Positions 8,101 through 14,275 of a stretch of DNA of 15,199 bases are shown here, one piece after another. This stretch comes from an uncultured Actinomycetes bacterium (GTDB taxonomy: Bacteria; Actinomycetota; Actinomycetes; Nanopelagicales; Nanopelagicaceae). Position numbers and translations under genes: made by a program. The notes beneath the pieces are model-generated. The model was not told the DNA's origin. It did no database searches and was given only the letters and a program-made list of their open reading frames with translations. The stretch is taken from contig CAITAV010000024.1 of assembly GCA_903890345.1 (NCBI GenBank), forward strand, positions 1-15,199, read 5' to 3'. The stretch's first letter is position 1; each line of letters starts with the position of its first letter.

Positions 8101-8712
8101 TTGCTTGGAAAAATTAACCCTCTTGCTCTTGAAGAGTACGACGCTCTTGAGGAACGCTTAAAATTCCTTGCAGAGCAATTAGAAGATCTGAAAAATACAA
8201 AGAAAGATCTCTTGGACATCATTAAGGAAGTTGACGACCGCGTTCAACAAATCTTTATGGAAGCATTCCAAGAAACTGCCAAACACTTTGAAGATATCTT
8301 CTCTCGACTATTTCCCGGGGGAGATGGCCGCTTAATTCTTACTAATCCTGATGATTTGCTTTCAACGGGTGTTGATGTGGAAGCACGTCCACCAGGTAAG
8401 CGTGTGAAGAGACTTTCATTGCTATCAGGTGGCGAAAAATCTCTCACCGCAGTTGCGATGCTTGTGGCGATCTTTAAAGCGCGTCCAAGTCCTTTCTACG
8501 TTCTAGATGAAGTAGAAGCAGCACTCGATGATGTAAACCTTGGACGTTTACTCGGTGTACTCGAAGAGTTACGCGCAAGCTCACAGTTGATCATCATTAC
8601 TCACCAGAAGAGAACAATGGAAATCGCTGATGCTTTGTATGGCGTCACCATGCGCGGAGATGGCGTGACTGAAGTTATATCTCAGCGTCTTCGCGAATCA
8701 GAGACTGCTTAG
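5176..8712 (+). CDS. smc: Chromosome segregation ATPase SMC
   Basis: SMC forms the core of the condensin complex (with ScpA/ScpB, not in this window) that loops and separates replicated chromosomes. The 1178-residue length is standard. The N-terminal head has YLKSITLKGFKSFA and the Walker A motif GPNGSGKS (31-38). Long coiled coils rich in Ala, Glu, Arg and Leu occupy about 165-500 and 660-1000. They are split by a globular hinge at roughly 508-655, which includes LGSVSSLI and ends near ARGGSKSASSLIEI. The C-terminal head has the ABC signature LSGGEKSL (SGGEKS 1084-1089) and Walker B FYVLDEVEAALDD with D1111 and catalytic E1112. The GTG start is preceded by AGGTAGGT 7 bases upstream and gives the canonical N-terminus. 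No frameshift or truncation is seen. ftsY follows after 18 bases. Confidence 0.98.
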   Translation: MYLKSITLKGFKSFASATTLRLEPGITCVVGPNGSGKSNVVDALTWVMGEQGAKSLRGGKMEDVIFAGTSGRAPLGRAEVSVTIDNADGALNIDYSEVTISRILFRNGQSEYQINGEASRLLDIQELLSDSGIGREMHVIVGQGQLDAILMANPDERRGFIEEAAGVLKHRKRKEKALRKLDSMQANLARVQDLTVELRRQLRPLGKQAEVAKKAATIQADLRDAKLRLLADDFIAMTKTLDAEVADETALRERRSIVDSELDRVRAREEALDAQAAVDSPLLIAAQETYYQLNSLRERFRGTASLAQERSRFLAEEAEEARTLGRDPEALDREAQTLRLEESQLRTAVQNSHSALVAATTALAQAEILLKSEEDKVAAAMRAIADSREGTARQEGHIKSLRARLDAIAEEIARLEKSRNDAQQRADEASRAYSSFELEIASADSSELGLDSQFENAKSKLDGGKKSLSELVDTERSTEREKNAIEAKLEALRITSKSNDGASALLSNSRGVKILGSVSSLISIEKGYESAVAAALGSLADAIVVQDLNSAVSALTTMRSENLGQADVLVFDENSRASDSIPSGLTSLTNYVQSSSIASLISSLLSATAVVDSARDASDVLRNHPNIRVVTRDGDIITSTRARGGSKSASSLIEITALIADLTSKLEDINHKTDRIRFEISTATAELASRQSEFDQALGKLNESDARIAALTEQLAVAGQNAKSAAAEVDRLNVSISEATAAKSRDENELHIASNQLSMQGETPEPDHAQVEVLRAQVSGARSTEVEARLAVRTSEERVDSLAARAKALEEAAQAERDASERAISRRGARARGAIISQSVAEAAYEVLIHIERSIAKAATERARLEESRAQREGETLTIRARGRELATELEQLTTSVHRDEIARAEQRMRIEALELKAVEELGVDTTTLVNEYGPQNDVPTFLENEAGEIVTTELIPYRRDQQEKRLAATERSLTLLGKINPLALEEYDALEERLKFLAEQLEDLKNTKKDLLDIIKEVDDRVQQIFMEAFQETAKHFEDIFSRLFPGGDGRLILTNPDDLLSTGVDVEARPPGKRVKRLSLLSGGEKSLTAVAMLVAIFKARPSPFYVLDEVEAALDDVNLGRLLGVLEELRASSQLIIITHQKRTMEIADALYGVTMRGDGVTEVISQRLRESETA

Positions 8713-8730
8713 TTTCGAATTCTGTTTTGT

Positions 8731-9564
8731 ATGGGTATTTTTTCTACATTCTTATCAAAAATCAAAGTATCTGATTTACTCCACAAACCAGATCTAGATG
8801 ATGTTCTAAGTGAACTCATCGCCGCTGATTTAGGCGCAGAACTTGCTAACAAAATTATCGAAGAAACCAGAAAAGTGAAGTCTGAAACTCCAGAGGAAGC
8901 GCTTTACTCTGTTCTGAAATCTCACCTGTCATTAAAACCTCGTGAGTTACACATTCAATCTGGTCTGACTACGGTGATGATTGTCGGAGTTAATGGAACA
9001 GGTAAAACAACGACGGTTGCAAAACTTGCGCAAAAATTCTCACCACAAGGCACAGTAGTTTTGGCCGCAGCTGATACTTTTCGCGCCGCTGCAGTCGAAC
9101 AATTGCAAACGTGGGGAGAAAGAATCGGTGTAGAAGTTGTTAGTGGTAAGGATAATTCGGATCCAGCATCAGTTGCATTTGATGCGATTGAACGAGCAGG
9201 AGATCTTTCGGCATCTTTTCTCTTTATAGATACGGCCGGTCGGCTTCACAACAAGAGTGATTTAATGAATGAACTCGGGAAAATTAAACGTGTTATTGAA
9301 AAAGTTTCGCCCGTGTCAGAAGTGTTATTGGTAATTGATGCAACAACTGGTCAAAATGGATTGCAGCAGGCGAAGGTTTTTGCAGAAGCCGTAAATGTCA
9401 CAGGAATTATTCTGACCAAATTAGATGGCAGTGCTCGTGGCGGAATTGCTCTTGCGATTGAGGATGCACTTGATATTCCAATTAAGTTCGTTGGTACGGG
9501 CGAATCCATTGACGATTTCGCCCAATTTGACCCCGCCCAGTACGTAAAGGGTCTGCTTTCTTAA
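8731..9564 (+). CDS. ftsY: Signal recognition particle receptor FtsY (short form)
   Basis: FtsY is the membrane-associated GTPase that receives ribosome-nascent chain complexes from Ffh/SRP and hands them to the Sec translocon. The 277-residue product has a compact helical N domain (about 1-75), then the G domain with GVNGTGKT (86-93), ADTFRAAAVEQL, DTAGR (167-171), TKLDGSARGG (229-238) and a terminal FVGTGESIDDFAQFDP. TFRAAAVEQL and the DDFAQFDP ending separate it from Ffh. It lacks any acidic A domain or N-terminal transmembrane anchor, unlike longer actinobacterial versions, so membrane contact must rest on the N-domain start (MGIFSTFLSKIK) or another route. The ATG lies 18 bases after smc in the same frame. 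No good Shine-Dalgarno precedes it, which suggests coupling to smc translation. Confidence 0.96.
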   Translation: MGIFSTFLSKIKVSDLLHKPDLDDVLSELIAADLGAELANKIIEETRKVKSETPEEALYSVLKSHLSLKPRELHIQSGLTTVMIVGVNGTGKTTTVAKLAQKFSPQGTVVLAAADTFRAAAVEQLQTWGERIGVEVVSGKDNSDPASVAFDAIERAGDLSASFLFIDTAGRLHNKSDLMNELGKIKRVIEKVSPVSEVLLVIDATTGQNGLQQAKVFAEAVNVTGIILTKLDGSARGGIALAIEDALDIPIKFVGTGESIDDFAQFDPAQYVKGLLS

Positions 9565-9691
9565 CCTAGATGTAACACAAGGGTTGAAATTGTGACGCGC
9601 CTGAAACCTTGCGCGCGATTATGCGTAATGAGCATGAGGCATTTTTACCCCATCTCAAAGGCGAGAGTCACAACGTTGAAAGTAGATACCT
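9565..9691 (+). promoter_or_regulatory. Promoter/leader region of amt-glnB
   Basis: This 127-base gap separates ftsY from the amt-glnB pair and is the likely site of their promoter. It contains the GlnR-type box at 9592-9607, an off-register GTAAC at 9572-9576 and a GAAAT at 9586-9590. A short inverted pair ATTA/TAAT flanks TGCG at 9618-9629. No confident -35/-10 pair is visible, which would fit an activator-dependent promoter. No ORF is recognised. Confidence 0.45.
9592..9607 (+). promoter_or_regulatory. Candidate GlnR-binding box
   Basis: GTGAC-N6-GAAAC matches exactly the half-site consensus gTnAC-n6-GaAAC described for GlnR, the OmpR-type nitrogen regulator of Streptomyces and mycobacteria. 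The box ends 84 bases before the ATG of amt, a classic GlnR target. A full site would have a second pair spaced by 22 bases; here the only other partial elements (GTAAC 9572, GAAAT 9586) are out of register, so the site is a single strong box. Binding is inferred from sequence match and gene context. Confidence 0.5.
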
Positions 9692-10996
9692 ATGGATCAA
9701 ATGGTTATTAACTCTGGAGACACAGCATGGATGCTGGCTAGTACCGCACTGGTACTACTTATGACTCCAGGTCTCGCCTTCTTTTATGGAGGAATGGTAC
9801 GAACAAAGAGCGTCCTAAATATGATGATGATGTCAATGATTTCAATTGGCGTCGTCAGTGTGCTCTGGGTTATTTATGGATTTGAATTAGCTTTCGGATA
9901 CAAAGCGAATTCACCTTGGTACGGAGCAATTTCTTTCTCTGGTTTAGGTGGAGTTGTCAATGACTTCACTAATAACGGTGGGCTCTATCCAATCCCAGTT
10001 CTTGTTTTTGCAGCCTTTCAATTGATGTTTGCAATCATTACTCCTGCGCTAATTTCTGGCGCAATTGCAGATCGTGCGAAATTTACTTCTTGGGCAGTAT
10101 TCGTCGCCATTTGGTCCACTCTTGTGTATTTCCCAGTTGCACACTGGGTTTTCGCATTTGGAAATAAAGTTGGCGACACTGTGACAGGCACAGGCTACTT
10201 AGCGGGCAAGGGACTTCAAGATTTTGCTGGCGGAACAGCAGTTCATATAAATGCCGGCGCAGCAGGTTTAGCACTAGCGATTGTTCTTGGTAAGCGAGTG
10301 GGTTGGCGTAAAGAATCAATGCGTCCACACTCACTTCCACTTGTAATGCTTGGTTCAGGTTTATTGTGGTTTGGATGGTTTGGTTTTAATGCAGGCTCCG
10401 CACTTGCTGCAAATGGAATTGCAGCACTTGCATTTATGAACACTCAGGTGGCTACAGCTGCAGCACTTGCAGGATGGTTGCTCGTTGAGAAAATTCGTCA
10501 AGGTCATCCAACTTCACTTGGTGCCTCATCCGGTGCAGTTGCTGGTCTGGTAGCAATTACTCCAGCATGTGCATTTGTCGCACCATGGGCTGCAGTAGTT
10601 ATTGGTTTAATCGCAGGAATTCTTTGTTCTCTCGCAACTGGATTGAAGTATCGTTTCAATTTAGATGATTCATTAGATGTTGTAGGAGTTCACTTGGTCG
10701 CAGGAATTTGGGGATCACTGGCTATTGGTTTCTTTGGCGCCAGTTCTGTGAACAGCGTCGGTCTTGATGGACTCTTCTATGGTGGCGGAACTGGGTTACT
10801 AGCCAAGCAATCAATCGGCGTGGCCCTTGTAGCGGCATATTCATTCATTGCAACACTGATTATCGGTTACGCGATTGAAAAGACTATTGGCTTTAGAGTT
10901 AAGCGTGACGTTGAAGTGTCAGGTATTGACCTCAACGAACATGCTGAAACTGCCTATGAAATGACAAGCTCATCACGTGGAGGTTCAATTCTATGA
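9692..10996 (+). CDS. amt: Ammonium transporter (Amt/MEP/Rh family)
   Basis: This is a trimeric inner-membrane channel for ammonium uptake. The 434 residues form about 11 hydrophobic segments, beginning with WMLASTALVLLMTPGLAFFY (13-32). Family hallmarks are present: the FQLMFA segment whose F113 corresponds to the pore-gating Phe107 of E. coli AmtB, DFAGGTAVHIN with D177 and pore His H185, GWFGFNAGSAL, and DVVGVHLVAGIWGS with the second pore His H334. The cytoplasmic tail GIDLNEHAETAYE is the regulatory segment contacted by PII protein. There is no signal peptide. ATG 9692 has a weak ribosome binding site; ATG 9701 would drop three residues. The stop overlaps glnB by 4 bases, so the two are translationally coupled. 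A GlnR-type box upstream suggests nitrogen control. Confidence 0.97.
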   Translation: MDQMVINSGDTAWMLASTALVLLMTPGLAFFYGGMVRTKSVLNMMMMSMISIGVVSVLWVIYGFELAFGYKANSPWYGAISFSGLGGVVNDFTNNGGLYPIPVLVFAAFQLMFAIITPALISGAIADRAKFTSWAVFVAIWSTLVYFPVAHWVFAFGNKVGDTVTGTGYLAGKGLQDFAGGTAVHINAGAAGLALAIVLGKRVGWRKESMRPHSLPLVMLGSGLLWFGWFGFNAGSALAANGIAALAFMNTQVATAAALAGWLLVEKIRQGHPTSLGASSGAVAGLVAITPACAFVAPWAAVVIGLIAGILCSLATGLKYRFNLDDSLDVVGVHLVAGIWGSLAIGFFGASSVNSVGLDGLFYGGGTGLLAKQSIGVALVAAYSFIATLIIGYAIEKTIGFRVKRDVEVSGIDLNEHAETAYEMTSSSRGGSIL

Positions 10997-11331
10997 AACT
11001 AATTACAGCAATCCTTAAGCCACATAAGTTAGAGGAAGTAAAAATAGCTCTTCAAAACCTTGGCGTTAAAGGAATGACAGTTTCAGAAGCGAGTGGTTTT
11101 GGACGTCAAAAAGGCCACACTGAGGTTTATCGCGGCGCGGAATACACGGTCGATCTAATTCCAAAAATTAGATTAGAAGTACTTGCCGATGACGCAGAAG
11201 TTAAAGCGATAATCGATGTGATTGTTAAGACTGCCGCCACTGGAAATATTGGTGATGGCAAAGTCTGGGCAATTCCAATCGAGCAAGTTGTACGAGTTCG
11301 AACTGGCGAACAAGGTTCCGAGGCAATCTAA
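10993..11331 (+). CDS. glnB: Nitrogen regulatory protein PII (GlnB/GlnK)
   Basis: PII is a trimeric sensor of ATP/ADP and 2-oxoglutarate that binds and blocks Amt channels and tunes nitrogen enzymes. The 112-residue length is standard. MKLITAILKPHKLEEV opens the protein, the T-loop carries YRGAEYTVDLIPK with Tyr51 (the residue modified by GlnD in other bacteria), and GDGKVWAIPIEQVVRVRTGE is the PII C-terminal signature. The ATG overlaps the amt stop (ATGA), with GGAGGT (10979-10984) 8 bases upstream. Coupling to amt points to the GlnK role, controlling the transporter; glnB and glnK cannot be told apart by sequence alone. glnD, which usually follows in Actinobacteria, is not here, so modification of Tyr51 is uncertain. 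Confidence 0.96.
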   Translation: MKLITAILKPHKLEEVKIALQNLGVKGMTVSEASGFGRQKGHTEVYRGAEYTVDLIPKIRLEVLADDAEVKAIIDVIVKTAATGNIGDGKVWAIPIEQVVRVRTGEQGSEAI

Positions 11332-11339
11332 GAAAATAT

Positions 11340-11361
11340 GCAGGGCTGAAGTAGGCTCTGT
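11340..11361 (+). promoter_or_regulatory. Small hairpin before ffh enclosing its ribosome binding site
   Basis: CAGGGC (11341-11346) can pair with GCTCTG (11355-11360), with one G-U pair and an 8-base loop, just before ATG 11364. The loop and 3' arm carry the purine-rich GAAGTAGG that probably serves as the ffh ribosome binding site. The structure could modulate ffh translation, but it is short and may be chance. No T-run follows, so it is not a terminator. Confidence 0.2.
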
Positions 11362-11363
11362 CC

Positions 11364-12794
11364 ATGTTTGATGCGCTATCGGCTCGCTTTGCCAAAACCT
11401 TTGGCGGACTTCGTGGGAAAGGTAAAATCTCTTCTTCGGATATTGAATCTGCCGTAGAAGAAATTAGAAGCGCACTTCTTGAAGCAGATGTTGCTCAAGA
11501 AGTAGTCAATCTATTTACCGATCGCGTTCAAACTCAATCAGCGTCGTTACTGCCAACTCTTCAAGCTGGAAGTAATCAAGCTCAAGCAATTTTTGATGTC
11601 GTTAATGCAGAACTCATTTCGATCCTGGGCTCTGAAGCAAGACGTATTCGTTTTGCCAAGAATCCACCTACGGTCGTTATGTTGGCTGGATTGCAAGGTG
11701 CAGGTAAAACAACACTTGCTGCAAAGTTAGCGAAGTTCTATAAAGATCAAGGCAATACGCCATTGCTAGTTGCCGCCGATTTACAAAGACCTAACGCAGT
11801 TACTCAGCTGCAAGTTTTAGGTCAGCAAATTGACGTTCCGGTGTTTGCACCAGAACAAGGAAATGGTTCGGGAAGCGCCGTCCAAGTTGCACGCGATGGA
11901 GTTGCATTCGCACACTCAAAACTTCACAACATGGTGATCGTCGATACAGCAGGTCGACTGGGTGTTGATGACGAACTCATGGATGAAGCGATAGCGATAA
12001 GAAATCAAATCAAACCTGATGAAATCCTCTTTGTTATTGATGCAATGATCGGACAAAGTGCGATTAACACCGCAAGAGCTTTTCAGCAAGGTGTTGGCTT
12101 TGATGGATTAGTTCTAACTAAGTTAGATGGCGATGCACGTGGTGGCGCTGCACTTTCTATTACAGAAATAATCAAGCGCCCGATTATGTTTGTTTCTACA
12201 GGTGAAAAAATCAGTGATTTTGATCTTTTCTATCCGGATCGAATGGCGTCTCGAATCCTTGGATTAGGCGATGTTGCTACGTTAGCTGAACAAGCTAAGA
12301 AAGCACTGAATCCTGAAACCACTGCAAAGCTTGAGGAAAAGTTTGCACGAGGTGATGACTTCACATTAGAAGATTTCTTAGAACAGCTTGAAGCCATGGC
12401 AAAAATGGGGTCCATGGGCAAATTACTCTCAATGTTGCCAGGTGCTGCATCAATGAAAAAACAAATTGAAAACTTTGACGAAAGTGAGATAACTCGTACA
12501 AAGGCAATCGTGCAATCGATGACGCCACATGAAAGACGCGACATTAAAGTTCTCAATGGGACAAGGCGTTCACGCATTGCACGTGGCAGTGGTCGCGCGG
12601 TTTCAGAAGTTAACTCACTCGTTGAAAGATTTAGCGCCGCACAAAAGGCTATGAAACAGATGCGCAGCGGAAATGTTCCTGCAGGAATGCCTGCCGGAAT
12701 GCCCGATATGAGGAGTGCAAAACCAGCAGTTGCACATAAGAAGAAGTCCAAGTCAGGTAACCCCGCTAAAAGGGCTGCAGAAGAGCGCGAGTAG
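11364..12794 (+). CDS. ffh: Signal recognition particle protein Ffh
   Basis: Ffh (SRP54) binds signal sequences as they leave the ribosome and, with the SRP RNA, docks on FtsY. The 476 residues show the N domain (about 1-95), the G domain with GLQGAGKT (109-116), AADLQRPNAVTQL, DTAGR (194-198) and TKLDGDARGG (252-261), and the methionine-rich M domain from about 310. The M domain includes MAKMGSMGKLLSMLPG and the RNA-binding GTRRSRIARGSG (399-410). DLQRP and the M domain separate it from FtsY. The tail is basic and ends in KKKSKSGNPAKRAAEERE. It lies 32 bases after glnB; in related actinobacteria glnD often sits between them. A 158-base gap separates it from rpsP. Confidence 0.98.
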   Translation: MFDALSARFAKTFGGLRGKGKISSSDIESAVEEIRSALLEADVAQEVVNLFTDRVQTQSASLLPTLQAGSNQAQAIFDVVNAELISILGSEARRIRFAKNPPTVVMLAGLQGAGKTTLAAKLAKFYKDQGNTPLLVAADLQRPNAVTQLQVLGQQIDVPVFAPEQGNGSGSAVQVARDGVAFAHSKLHNMVIVDTAGRLGVDDELMDEAIAIRNQIKPDEILFVIDAMIGQSAINTARAFQQGVGFDGLVLTKLDGDARGGAALSITEIIKRPIMFVSTGEKISDFDLFYPDRMASRILGLGDVATLAEQAKKALNPETTAKLEEKFARGDDFTLEDFLEQLEAMAKMGSMGKLLSMLPGAASMKKQIENFDESEITRTKAIVQSMTPHERRDIKVLNGTRRSRIARGSGRAVSEVNSLVERFSAAQKAMKQMRSGNVPAGMPAGMPDMRSAKPAVAHKKKSKSGNPAKRAAEERE

Positions 12795-12952
12795 GCCTTA
12801 ATTTCGCTTCCTGCGTATCTGATGGCAAGATTAGCCCCCTGTGACGGGGCCCTCTACCCCCGAAACATCCAAGTCCATCGCTTGGCCAAAATGATTGCGC
12901 ACCCCGCTGCGATTGAGTTGGCACGGCATACATTTACAGGAGCACAAGTTAC
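12795..12952 (+). promoter_or_regulatory. GC-rich leader of rpsP with hairpin
   Basis: This 158-base gap is richer in G and C than its surroundings. It holds a 5-bp stem GCCCC (12834-12838) / GGGGC (12846-12850) with a 7-base loop, followed by a C-rich stretch. No T-run follows, so it is not a standard intrinsic terminator; it could be a U-less terminator of ffh or part of an rpsP leader. AGGAG at 12938-12942 is the rpsP ribosome binding site, 10 bases before the TTG. I see no confident promoter. An open frame at 12822-12974 (50 codons) overlaps the rpsP start and resembles nothing I recognise. Confidence 0.35.
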
Positions 12953-13516
12953 TTGGCTACAAAAATTCGCTTAATGCGCATGGGAAAAATTCGCACACCC
13001 TATTTCCGTATTGTTGTTACAGATTCACGCAAAGCTCGCAATGGTTTATCCATTGAAGAGATTGGTCGTTATGCACCAGGTCAAGAACCATCACTGATCG
13101 AAGTTAATTCTGATCGTGCTCTGTATTGGCTCGGCACTGGCGCACTTCCAACGGCCGCAGTAGAGGCAATTTTAAAAGTTACTGGAGATTGGCAAAAGCA
13201 CAAGGGTCTTCCTGGAACTGAAGGAACTCTTAGAGTTGCAGCGCCAAAGCCACACAAGAGCGTTGCTTACGAAGCAGCTGTGAAGCAAGCAATGGATGAG
13301 CCAAAAGAAGGCGCAACAACTTTGAAGAAGAAAGCACAAGAAAAGTTGGCTGCAAAAGCTAATCCAGTTGTAGAAGAGGCTCCAGTTGCAGAAGCTCCAG
13401 TTGAAGTTGTTGCAGACGAAGCACAAGTTGCAGAAGCAGTTGTTGAAGAAACTCCAGCACCAGAAGTTGTTGCAGAAGTTACTCCAGAGGCAACTCCAGA
13501 AGCGGCTGCTGAATAA
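12953..13516 (+). CDS. rpsP: 30S ribosomal protein S16 with long acidic tail
   Basis: S16 stabilises the 5' domain of the small subunit and is needed for its assembly. The core (about 1-85) shows ATKIRLMRMGKIRTPYFRIV, DSRKARNGLSIEEIGRYAPG and the ALYWLGTGALPTAAV segment. After a Lys-rich linker comes a low-complexity tail of Ala, Val, Glu and Pro (about 138-187). At 187 residues it is more than twice the E. coli protein; tails are common in Actinobacteria, but this one is on the long side. Translation starts at TTG 12953, the only start that gives the conserved N-terminus, with AGGAG 10 bases upstream. It heads the rpsP-KH-rimM-trmD group, with the KH gene 2 bases after its stop. Confidence 0.96.
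   Translation: MATKIRLMRMGKIRTPYFRIVVTDSRKARNGLSIEEIGRYAPGQEPSLIEVNSDRALYWLGTGALPTAAVEAILKVTGDWQKHKGLPGTEGTLRVAAPKPHKSVAYEAAVKQAMDEPKEGATTLKKKAQEKLAAKANPVVEEAPVAEAPVEVVADEAQVAEAVVEETPAPEVVAEVTPEATPEAAAE
13403..13476 (+). repeat. Direct repeats in the rpsP tail
   Basis: The 14-base sequence GAAGTTGTTGCAGA occurs at 13403-13416 and again exactly 60 bases later at 13463-13476. Shorter variants of GTTGCAGAAG fill the region about 13384-13480. They encode the Val-Ala-Glu/Pro tail of S16 and probably arose by slippage or unequal recombination within the tail. The 60-base spacing keeps the reading frame, so length changes would be tolerated. Confidence 0.7.
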
Positions 13517-13518
13517 CA

Positions 13519-13758
13519 ATGATGGATGAAGCACTCGAACATCTTGTAAAAGGGATCGTTGATAATCCTGAAGATGTTGTTGTTAAAGAAAAAACACATC
13601 GTCGCGGAACCACACTTGAGGTACGAGTAAATCCTGAAGACATTGGCAAAGTTATTGGTCGAAATGGCCGTACAGCTAAAGCTCTTCGCACTGTTGTCAG
13701 CGCAATAGCTGGTCGTACAGTGCGCGTCGATCTCATCGAGACCGACGAGGCTCGTTAA
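13519..13758 (+). CDS. khpA: KH-domain RNA-binding protein KhpA
   Basis: This is a 79-residue single-KH protein of the family encoded between rpsP and rimM in Gram-positive bacteria. It binds RNA, in firmicutes often together with KhpB, and influences ribosome biogenesis and division. It starts MMDEALEHLVKGIVDNPEDV and has the KH nucleic acid loop GxxG as GRNG (47-50) in the stretch DIGKVIGRNGRTAKALR. The ATG at 13519 is 2 bases after the rpsP stop, and a second ATG follows directly at 13522; either could initiate. No distinct Shine-Dalgarno is seen, so coupling to rpsP is likely. The family is certain; the precise role in this lineage is inferred. Confidence 0.93.
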   Translation: MMDEALEHLVKGIVDNPEDVVVKEKTHRRGTTLEVRVNPEDIGKVIGRNGRTAKALRTVVSAIAGRTVRVDLIETDEAR

Positions 13759-13771
13759 CAACTTTTCGACG

Positions 13772-14275
13772 ATGCGTTTACTCGTGGGCCGTATTGGTCG
13801 CGCTCACGGAATTCTTGGTGAAGCGACAATCGAAGTTCGAACTGACGATCCAGATGTTCGCTTTGCCGTTGGCGCAACTGTAAATACAGATAAACATGGC
13901 GATCTGACAATAGTTTCCGGGCGTGTTCATAATGGAATTTTGCTCTTAGGTTTTAAGGGCATTACAACACGCAATCAAGTTGAAGAACTACGAAATGAAA
14001 TGCTGTACTCCGATGTCGATATCGATGCATCAACGGGGGATGACGATGAGTATCACGTTCTACAACTCATCGGCTGTATTGCATATCTCGAATCAGGTGA
14101 GAAATATGGAGAAATATCCGACGTTATTAATTTACCGGGTCAAGATTTGTTAGCAATTGAAACTGGTCAAGGTGAATCTCTTATTCCATTTGTGCATCAA
14201 TTAGTGCCAGAAGTTGATGTAAAAAATAAGCGAATTGTAGTTATTCCGCCTACGATTTCAGGAGAGATAAAATGA
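13772..14275 (+). CDS. rimM: Ribosome maturation factor RimM
   Basis: RimM binds S19 and helps the 3' head domain of the small subunit mature. The 167-residue length fits. The N-terminal barrel domain carries GRIGRAHGILGEATIEVRTD (6-25), the family signature. The C-terminal PRC-barrel (from about 90) has EYHVLQLIGC, GEISDVINLPGQDLLAIE, LIPFVHQLVPEVDVKNKRI. The ATG lies 13 bases after the KH gene with a weak ribosome binding site. The stop overlaps the trmD start by 4 bases (ATGA), so the two are coupled, as is common for rimM-trmD. Confidence 0.96.
   Translation: MRLLVGRIGRAHGILGEATIEVRTDDPDVRFAVGATVNTDKHGDLTIVSGRVHNGILLLGFKGITTRNQVEELRNEMLYSDVDIDASTGDDDEYHVLQLIGCIAYLESGEKYGEISDVINLPGQDLLAIETGQGESLIPFVHQLVPEVDVKNKRIVVIPPTISGEIK

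Noticed and set aside
7370..8222. Minus-strand open frames inside smc
   Set aside because: Biased composition (His/Leu or Ser/Arg) reflects the reverse of coiled-coil codons; smc is intact on the plus strand.
12230..12751. Long open frame on the minus strand inside ffh
   Set aside because: It is antisense to well-conserved Ffh sequence and its translation has no family features; a codon-bias shadow.
12834..12850. Intrinsic terminator after ffh
   Set aside because: The stem is only 5 bp and a C-rich stretch rather than a T-run follows.
12822..12974. Possible 50-codon gene between ffh and rpsP
   Set aside because: No recognisable similarity, no clear ribosome binding site, and it overlaps the certain rpsP start out of frame. 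Kept only as part of the leader finding.
13172..13761. Minus-strand open frames opposite rpsP-khpA, some rich in Cys, Phe, Ser or Thr
   Set aside because: Their odd composition is just the complement of the repetitive Ala/Val/Glu/Pro codons of the S16 tail.
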